DNA of 64,000 bases from JALYYC01 sp963795805 (lineage in GTDB: Bacteria; Chloroflexota; Dormibacteria; CF-121). Positions 59,678-64,000 of this stretch are shown here, in pieces (positions within the stretch are counted from its first letter, which is position 1; each line of letters begins with the position of its first letter). A program made the position numbers and the translations under genes. The DNA lies in the NCBI GenBank assembly GCA_963795805.1, contig CAWCIV010000004.1, positions 558,001 to 622,000 on the forward strand, given 5' to 3'. The notes under the pieces are model-generated. The model made no database searches. It was not told where the DNA came from and saw only the letters and a list, made by a program, of their open reading frames with translations.

Positions 59678-60379
59678 TTATCCCAGCAGCCGGGGCTCGA
59701 TCGCGCGTTCGACGACCCGACCATTGTCGAGGCTGAGCTGATAGGCGTGCCCTTCCTTCCGGGAGCTGACCGCCTCATGGAGCGTCGTGCCGACAAAGTG
59801 CAGGGCGACCCCTTCGTCGGCCGCGTACCCGCCGGGGAATCCCTCGCCGACGAGCCGCTGGTAGGTCGGCCGGCGCCGCTCCTCCGAATCGTAATGCGGG
59901 CAGGCGCTCCCGGGAAGGAAACGCAACCCGTCATTCAATGGCGCCAGCTGCGGGCCGAATGAGTCGGTGACCGACGCCTCGAACCAGCAGATCATGCCGG
60001 CGCTGATGCCGGCCAGCACGACGCCCGCCTCCCAGCACATTCGCAGGATCGGATCCACCGCGTGCTGGCGCCAGATGGCCAGCATGTTTGCCGTGTTGCC
60101 GCCACCGACGTAGATCACGTCCTGGTCGAGCAGCAGGTCGCGGAGATTGACCGCCGTGCGGATGAACAGCCTGAGGTCCGAGGGCCTGCAGAGGCGGTTT
60201 GCAAAGGCGCGATAGAAATTGGCGACGTAGGTATCGCTGTCGCCGCTGGCCGTTGGCAGGAAACAGACCTTCGGGTTTGGGCGTCGGGACAGCGAAAGGA
60301 TGAAATCGTCGAGCGGCGAGGCCAGGTCGCCACTCGAGAAGCCGCCCCCGCCGAGCGCGACGATGTGTTGGTCAGCCAT
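59678..60379 (-). CDS. Peptidase S51 (peptidase E/cyanophycinase-like) protein
   Basis: 233 residues from ATG 60379, with GGGAGG 8 bases upstream. GGGGFSSGD, VIYVGGGNTANMLAIW and the serine elbow LAGISAGMICWFE identify S51. Closer to peptidase E-like enzymes than to the cyanophycinase at 35743-36726, but either could cut Asp dipeptides such as those from cyanophycin. It overlaps the GNAT stop by 8 bases. Confidence 0.88.
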   Translation of the reverse strand: MADQHIVALGGGGFSSGDLASPLDDFILSLSRRPNPKVCFLPTASGDSDTYVANFYRAFANRLCRPSDLRLFIRTAVNLRDLLLDQDVIYVGGGNTANMLAIWRQHAVDPILRMCWEAGVVLAGISAGMICWFEASVTDSFGPQLAPLNDGLRFLPGSACPHYDSEERRRPTYQRLVGEGFPGGYAADEGVALHFVGTTLHEAVSSRKEGHAYQLSLDNGRVVERAIEPRLLG

Positions 60380-61163
60380 GGCTGACGCCTCCCTGCAGTT
60401 GAACCTGGTGCTCGCTGTCGACGAAGCCGAGGGATCGGTACATGTGGATTGCGTGGTAGGTCGGGTCGGCGAGGATGACGAGCGTTGTCGCCCCGAGGTG
60501 CTCGACGGCAAACCGACTCGCCTCATAGATCAGTCGACGGGCCAACCCGCCTCGGCGGTGGTCGGGATGCGTCTCAACGCTCTGATAGCGGGCCAGTCCG
60601 GAGCCGTCACTGACGATGCCGAGACCCGAAGCCATCCGGCCATCGACAAATGCTCCGAACCACGCGCCGTGCCCGCTCTCGACAAGCGCTCGAGACTCAG
60701 CCAGCTGACGCCGGACAAAAAGTCGCTGCGCCTCGCTGCCGTAACTGTCATGAACGGCCATCCGCAGTTGCAGGGCCTGCTCCCAATCCTGGCCACCCTG
60801 CAGCCGACGAACGCGCGCCTGGGCGGGCGGCGGCTCGTTCAGGGTGGTCGCGGTGAGCACGGTGGACACGTCGGCCGTGACGCCGAGCCCTGCCAGTGCC
60901 TCGCTGTTGCCGCTCGCGCCATCGGTGTTGTCGACGCCATACGCCCGATGCGCGGTCCCCGGAAACGCCATTTGGAACAGGCTGGCCCATTGGTCGACAT
61001 CGGCTGCCATCGGAGGGGAACGAAAGAGCAGGAAGTTGCCCCACCAGTAGGTGGGGTTCGCCGGCGTGCGAACAACCAGCCATTCGCCTCGATTCTCGAT
61101 CGTCGACCCGGCGAGCCGGCGGATCATCAAGTCGGTTCGAAATCCGAGCGACCTGGCCTGCAC
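60372..61163 (-). CDS. GNAT family N-acetyltransferase
   Basis: 263 residues, GTG start. The C-terminal acetyl-CoA-binding region is RYQSVETHPDHRRGGLARRLIYEASRFAVEHLG, followed by HAIHMYRSLGFVDSEHQVQL; the N-terminal half is less conserved (WWGNFLLFRSPP). Substrate unknown. Upstream partner of the S51 gene. Confidence 0.85.
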   Translation of the reverse strand: MQARSLGFRTDLMIRRLAGSTIENRGEWLVVRTPANPTYWWGNFLLFRSPPMAADVDQWASLFQMAFPGTAHRAYGVDNTDGASGNSEALAGLGVTADVSTVLTATTLNEPPPAQARVRRLQGGQDWEQALQLRMAVHDSYGSEAQRLFVRRQLAESRALVESGHGAWFGAFVDGRMASGLGIVSDGSGLARYQSVETHPDHRRGGLARRLIYEASRFAVEHLGATTLVILADPTYHAIHMYRSLGFVDSEHQVQLQGGVSHG

Positions 61164-61191
61164 CGTGTCGATGCTACCGGGACGTCACCGG

Positions 61192-61488
61192 CTAGATGAT
61201 GCGGTTCGGATCGTAGAGCCAGTTGATGCCGAAGCCGAGGAGCGCGATCGCGAACGCCATGATGATGACCAACAGGGCGATCCGGCCTGCCAGCCGAACC
61301 GTGTCCGACGCGCCTTCGAGTGGCCGGGAGCGATCGAACCAGAGTGTCCAGATCGCAGCCGGAAGCACCGGCAGGGTGCGCAGCACGATGCGGAGGATGG
61401 GATTTGGGTTGAGGAACGACTCGAACACGTAGACGGCCGCGACCGGTGTCGCCAGCACAACGATCAGGAACCGTTGCGTTCGGGTCAG
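61192..61488 (-). CDS. Small membrane protein
   Basis: 98 residues if started at CTG 61488 (GTG 61458 gives 88). Three hydrophobic stretches: FLIVVLATPVAAVYVFESF, IVLRTLPVLPAAIWTLWF and ALLVIIMAFAIALLGFGINWLY. It follows the glutamine synthetase gene by 13 bases, so it may be co-transcribed. No family recognised. Confidence 0.5.
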   Translation of the reverse strand: MTRTQRFLIVVLATPVAAVYVFESFLNPNPILRIVLRTLPVLPAAIWTLWFDRSRPLEGASDTVRLAGRIALLVIIMAFAIALLGFGINWLYDPNRII

Positions 61489-61501
61489 GGACCGAAGGGG
61501 C

Positions 61502-62821
61502 CTAATAGGTTTCCAGGTAGGCTTCCAGCTCCCAGGCACTGACCTGCTTCTCGTAGCTCTCCCACTCCATTTCCTTGACCTCGATGAAGCGCTCGAGCAG
61601 GTGATCGCCGAGCGCCTCGCGCATGACCGTGTCCAGCCGCAACTCACGGAGCGCGTCGCTGAGTGAGCCCGGGAGCAGGCTCATCTGGTAGCGGGCCAGC
61701 CGGTCGGGATCGAAGGCATAGAGATTCTCTTCGACAGGTGGCGGCAGCGGGAGCTTGTCGCGAATGCCGGCGAGGCCGGCATGCAGCATCACCGCGAAGG
61801 CAAGGTATGGATTGCAGGAAGGATCGGGCGCCCGAAACTCGACGCGGATCGCGTCCTGGTCGCCGCTCCCGGTCCGCGGGACACGGATCAGCGCCGAGCG
61901 GTTCGTCTGCGCCCAGCTGATCGCGACCGGGGCCTCGAAGCCGGGCACGAACCGCTTGTAGGAGTTGACCAGCGGCGCGACCACGGCGCAGAGTGCCGGC
62001 GCATGCGCCAGCTGCCCGGCGATGAAGTGGCGCGCGATCGGCGACAGGTGATACTGGTCGGCGCGGTCGTAGAAGGCGTTGGTCTCCTTCCCGGCGTGCG
62101 TCAGGGTCTGGTGGGTGTGCATGCCCGACCCAGCCGCCCCGAAGATCGGTTTCGGCATGAAGGTCGCGTGCAGGCCGCGACGCTGGGCCACCGACTTGAC
62201 GGCGTACTTCAGCGTGACGAGCTGATCGGCGCTGCGGAGCGCACCACCGAGCGCGAGGTCGAGCTCGTACTGGCCGGCGCCGACCTCGTGATGGCTGGTC
62301 TCGACCAGGATGCCGCGGTCATCGAGGGCCGCAACGATCTCCTGGCGGACCTCGCTGCCGATGTCGAGTGGATGGTCGAAGTAGCCGGCGCTGTCGTGTC
62401 GCACCGGAAGCGGCCTACCATCCGCGCTGCCCGCCTTGAGCAGGAAGAACTCGAGCTCGGTGGCGACGCTGTAGTCGTATCCCATGGCCGTGGCCTCGTG
62501 CAGCGCCTTTGCCAGCACGCCGCGCGGATCACCGGCGAAGCGCTCGCCCTCCGGCGTGAGGATGTCGCAGATGACCTGGGCGGTTGGAACCGATGCCGCG
62601 GCCGTCCTGGCGATGGTAAGCGTGGCCAGGTCGGGCTTGAGGAACATGTCACTCTCGAAGACACGCGCGAAGCCCTCGACCGAGGAGCCATCGAACCACT
62701 CACCGTTCTTGACCGCTCGCGGGAGCCGCGCCGCCGGGATCGTGATGCTTTTCACCGTTCCCAGCACACCCACGAACTGCAGATCGACGAACCGGATGCC
62801 GTGCTCGGCCAGCTGGCCCAT
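61502..62821 (-). CDS. Glutamine synthetase-type protein (GSI-like)
   Basis: 439 residues from ATG 62821 (a GTG one codon earlier is equal). GIRFVDLQFVGVLGTVKSITIP, DGSSVEGFARVFESDM, ATELEFFLLKAG, HHEVGAGQYELDL, GSGMHTHQTLTH and RVEFRAPDPSCNPYLAF cover the metal and nucleotide sites. Probably a type I (alpha-like) glutamine synthetase or gamma-glutamyl ligase. Two synthetases lie in tandem here. Confidence 0.88.
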   Translation of the reverse strand: MGQLAEHGIRFVDLQFVGVLGTVKSITIPAARLPRAVKNGEWFDGSSVEGFARVFESDMFLKPDLATLTIARTAAASVPTAQVICDILTPEGERFAGDPRGVLAKALHEATAMGYDYSVATELEFFLLKAGSADGRPLPVRHDSAGYFDHPLDIGSEVRQEIVAALDDRGILVETSHHEVGAGQYELDLALGGALRSADQLVTLKYAVKSVAQRRGLHATFMPKPIFGAAGSGMHTHQTLTHAGKETNAFYDRADQYHLSPIARHFIAGQLAHAPALCAVVAPLVNSYKRFVPGFEAPVAISWAQTNRSALIRVPRTGSGDQDAIRVEFRAPDPSCNPYLAFAVMLHAGLAGIRDKLPLPPPVEENLYAFDPDRLARYQMSLLPGSLSDALRELRLDTVMREALGDHLLERFIEVKEMEWESYEKQVSAWELEAYLETY

Positions 62822-62864
62822 CACGCCATCGAGCGGAGGGCCGGCGGCTCGCGCCCCGGTCGCC

Positions 62865-62993
62865 TCAGTCTTCGCCGTCGGGGGTCCCTCGATGGTCCGA
62901 TTCGGCCTTGAGGTCGTGTGGCTCCCAGGACGGACCGGGAGCGGGATGATCGGCGGGTCGCCAGGGCTTGTCGCGTTCGACCGGCGTATCCAT
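62865..62993 (-). CDS. 42-residue acidic, Pro/Trp-containing small ORF between two glutamine synthetases
   Basis: Begins MDTPVERDKPWRPADH and ends RGTPDGED. GGGAG lies 8 bases before the ATG. No membrane helix; acidic and probably disordered. It ends 43 bases before the downstream glutamine synthetase start. Might be a tiny regulator, a leader peptide or noise. Confidence 0.45.
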   Translation of the reverse strand: MDTPVERDKPWRPADHPAPGPSWEPHDLKAESDHRGTPDGED

Positions 62994-63023
62994 CGCTGTT
63001 GCTCCCTTTTCCGGTGATGAACG

Positions 63024-63054
63024 AGGCGGCTGCCAGGGCGAGTGGCAGCCGCCT
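63024..63054. terminator. 12-base-pair hairpin between glutamine synthetase genes
   Basis: AGGCGGCTGCCA, 7-base loop, TGGCAGCCGCCT, located 16 bases after the stop of the first glutamine synthetase (63070) on the minus strand. No T tract follows, so it may be an attenuating or stabilising structure rather than a strict terminator. Confidence 0.5.
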
Positions 63055-63069
63055 GGAGGGTCGCTTCCT

Positions 63070-64000
63070 TTAGATGTCGTGGTAGAGCATGAACTCCCAC
63101 GGGTGCGGCCGCAGCGCGACCTGGTCGTACTCTTTGACCCGCTTGTAATCGATCCAGGTCTCGATCAGGTCGTTCGTGAAGACGCCGCCGCGCGTCAGGT
63201 ACTCGTTGTCGATCGCGAGCGCGTCGAGGACCTCGGCCAGCGAGCCGGGCGTGCTCTTGACATGGACCTTGCGCTCGGGCGCGAGCTCGTACAGGTCCTC
63301 GTCGATCGGCTCCGGCGGTTCGATCTTGTTCTGGACGCCGTCGAGGCCCGCCATCAGACAGGCGGCAAACGACAGGTACGGGTTGCAGGACGGGTCTGGC
63401 GTCCGGAACTCGAGCCGCTTGGACTTCGGGTCGGTGAAATACATCGGGATGCGGACGCAGGCGCTGCGGTTGCGCTTGGAATAGATGAGGTTGATTGGCG
63501 CCTCGTACCCGGGCACCAACCGCCGGTATGAGTTGGTCGTGGGTGCGGCGAAGGCGAGCAATGACGGGGCGTGCTTCAGCAACCCACCGATGTACCAGCG
63601 GCACATTTCGCTGATGCCGGCGTAGCCGTTCTTGTCGGCGAAGAGCGGCACGCCGTCCTTCCAGAGGCTCTGGTGTGTATGCATGCCCGAGCCGTTGTCC
63701 TGGAAGAGGGGCTTCGGCATGAAGGTTGCGACGAAGCCGTTTTGCGCGCAGACGTTCTTGACGATGTACTTGTAGAGCATGACCTGGTCCGCCATCGTGA
63801 CCAGGGTGCCGTACCGCATGTCGATCTCGGTCTGGCCGGCGGTCCCGACCTCGTGGTGATGGACCTCGACATCGATCCCGGCCTCGATCAGCTTGAGCAC
63901 GATCTGCGAGCGCAGGTCCTGCAGCTTGTCCGTCGGCGGGACGGGGAAGTAGCCTTCCTTGTAGCGCGGCCGGTAGGCCAGGTTCGGCTCGTGGTTGTTG
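63070..64000 (-). CDS. glnA: Glutamine synthetase type I (partial, N-terminus outside window)
   Basis: About 310 residues from the window edge to the stop at 63070. RPRYKEGYFPVPPTDKLQDLRSQ, HHHEVGTAGQTEIDMRYG, GSGMHTHQSLWK, RLVPGYEAPINLIYSKRNRSACVRIP and LEFRTPDPSCNPYLSF are GSI signatures. ...EDLYELAPERK is the region that holds the adenylylation Tyr in GSI-beta enzymes. It makes glutamine from glutamate and ammonia. Confidence 0.95.
   Translation of the reverse strand, partial: NNHEPNLAYRPRYKEGYFPVPPTDKLQDLRSQIVLKLIEAGIDVEVHHHEVGTAGQTEIDMRYGTLVTMADQVMLYKYIVKNVCAQNGFVATFMPKPLFQDNGSGMHTHQSLWKDGVPLFADKNGYAGISEMCRWYIGGLLKHAPSLLAFAAPTTNSYRRLVPGYEAPINLIYSKRNRSACVRIPMYFTDPKSKRLEFRTPDPSCNPYLSFAACLMAGLDGVQNKIEPPEPIDEDLYELAPERKVHVKSTPGSLAEVLDALAIDNEYLTRGGVFTNDLIETWIDYKRVKEYDQVALRPHPWEFMLYHDI

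Noticed and set aside
63024..63054. Calling the 12-bp hairpin a definite intrinsic terminator
   Set aside because: No T run follows on either strand, so it is listed only with moderate confidence.
1..64000. CRISPR arrays, insertion sequences, rRNA genes
   Set aside because: No regularly spaced direct repeats, transposase motifs with terminal repeats or rRNA signatures were seen anywhere.

Overview
This is a GC-rich bacterial chromosome segment with densely packed genes, many stop/start overlaps of the ATGA or GTGA type, and many GTG starts. No rRNA is present, so taxonomy is inferred. A Gram-positive-type LexA box (GAAC-N4-GTTC), DUF222/HNH and DUF5946 proteins, an imuA-imuB-dnaE2 mutasome cassette, UdgX, split KdpD and many apparently leaderless genes suggest a high-GC terrabacterial soil lineage such as Chloroflexota, Candidatus Dormibacterota or an actinobacterial relative. 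I cannot name a species.

Layout. 1-4.3 kb: a broken flippase-like gene, a PPOX-family enzyme, then a MerR-like HTH-TOBE regulator with modABC (molybdate uptake). 4.3-6.3 kb: an ECF sigma factor with a membrane-anchored Asp-box propeller partner (frameshifted). 6.4-12.7 kb: a secreted low-complexity protein, a glycogen-debranching-like enzyme, a BBE-type FAD oxidase, an RND efflux remnant, a GH3 glycosidase and a YceI protein. 12.7-22.5 kb: potassium homeostasis, with kdpE, a Usp, msrA, a small membrane ORF, kdpF, kdpA, kdpB, kdpC, a stand-alone KdpD sensor with duplicated modules, and a separate KdpD-type histidine kinase on the other strand. 22.5-29.9 kb: an ArsR-AHSA1-SRPBCC operon, a chimeric broken hydrolase, two more ECF sigma/membrane-partner pairs and a LysE exporter. 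30-36.8 kb: ferrochelatase (frameshifted), then the cyanophycin cluster (CphA-like Mur ligase, CphA, cyanophycinase). 36.8-39.6 kb: a small protein of a family seen twice in the window, a PAS histidine kinase, UdgX, two small genes and tRNA-Ser(GCU). 39.7-44.2 kb: DUF72, an SOS-boxed operon with a DUF222-HNH nuclease, DUF5946, an Lrp-ligand domain protein, a PRTase, an RHH protein and the second small paralogue. 44.2-47.3 kb is visibly AT-richer and holds a lipoprotein, a broken C39 peptidase, a HEPN-like protein and a frameshifted zinc-motif protein, so it looks acquired. 47.3-52.7 kb: LexA-boxed imuA, imuB, a DUF6504 gene and dnaE2. 52.7-55.4 kb: an ABC exporter and its TetR regulator. 55.4-64 kb: Fpg, SDR, GNAT, YndJ-like, tandem-ACT, peptidase S51, GNAT, a small membrane protein and two glutamine synthetases.

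How genes work together. The Kdp genes form one regulated potassium-uptake system in which the sensor is physically split. The cyanophycin genes make and degrade a nitrogen/carbon reserve; glutamine synthetases lie at the window end. Two separate loci carry a LexA box inside the -35/-10 spacer, so DNA damage should induce both a mutagenic polymerase cassette and an uncharacterised nuclease operon. Three ECF sigma/transmembrane partner pairs form a local envelope-signalling group.

Indels are frequent and cluster at about 50.3-54.9 kb (dnaE2, ABC permease, tetR). Because the broken frames still encode conserved sequence, assembly or read error is as likely as true decay, and I say so gene by gene.
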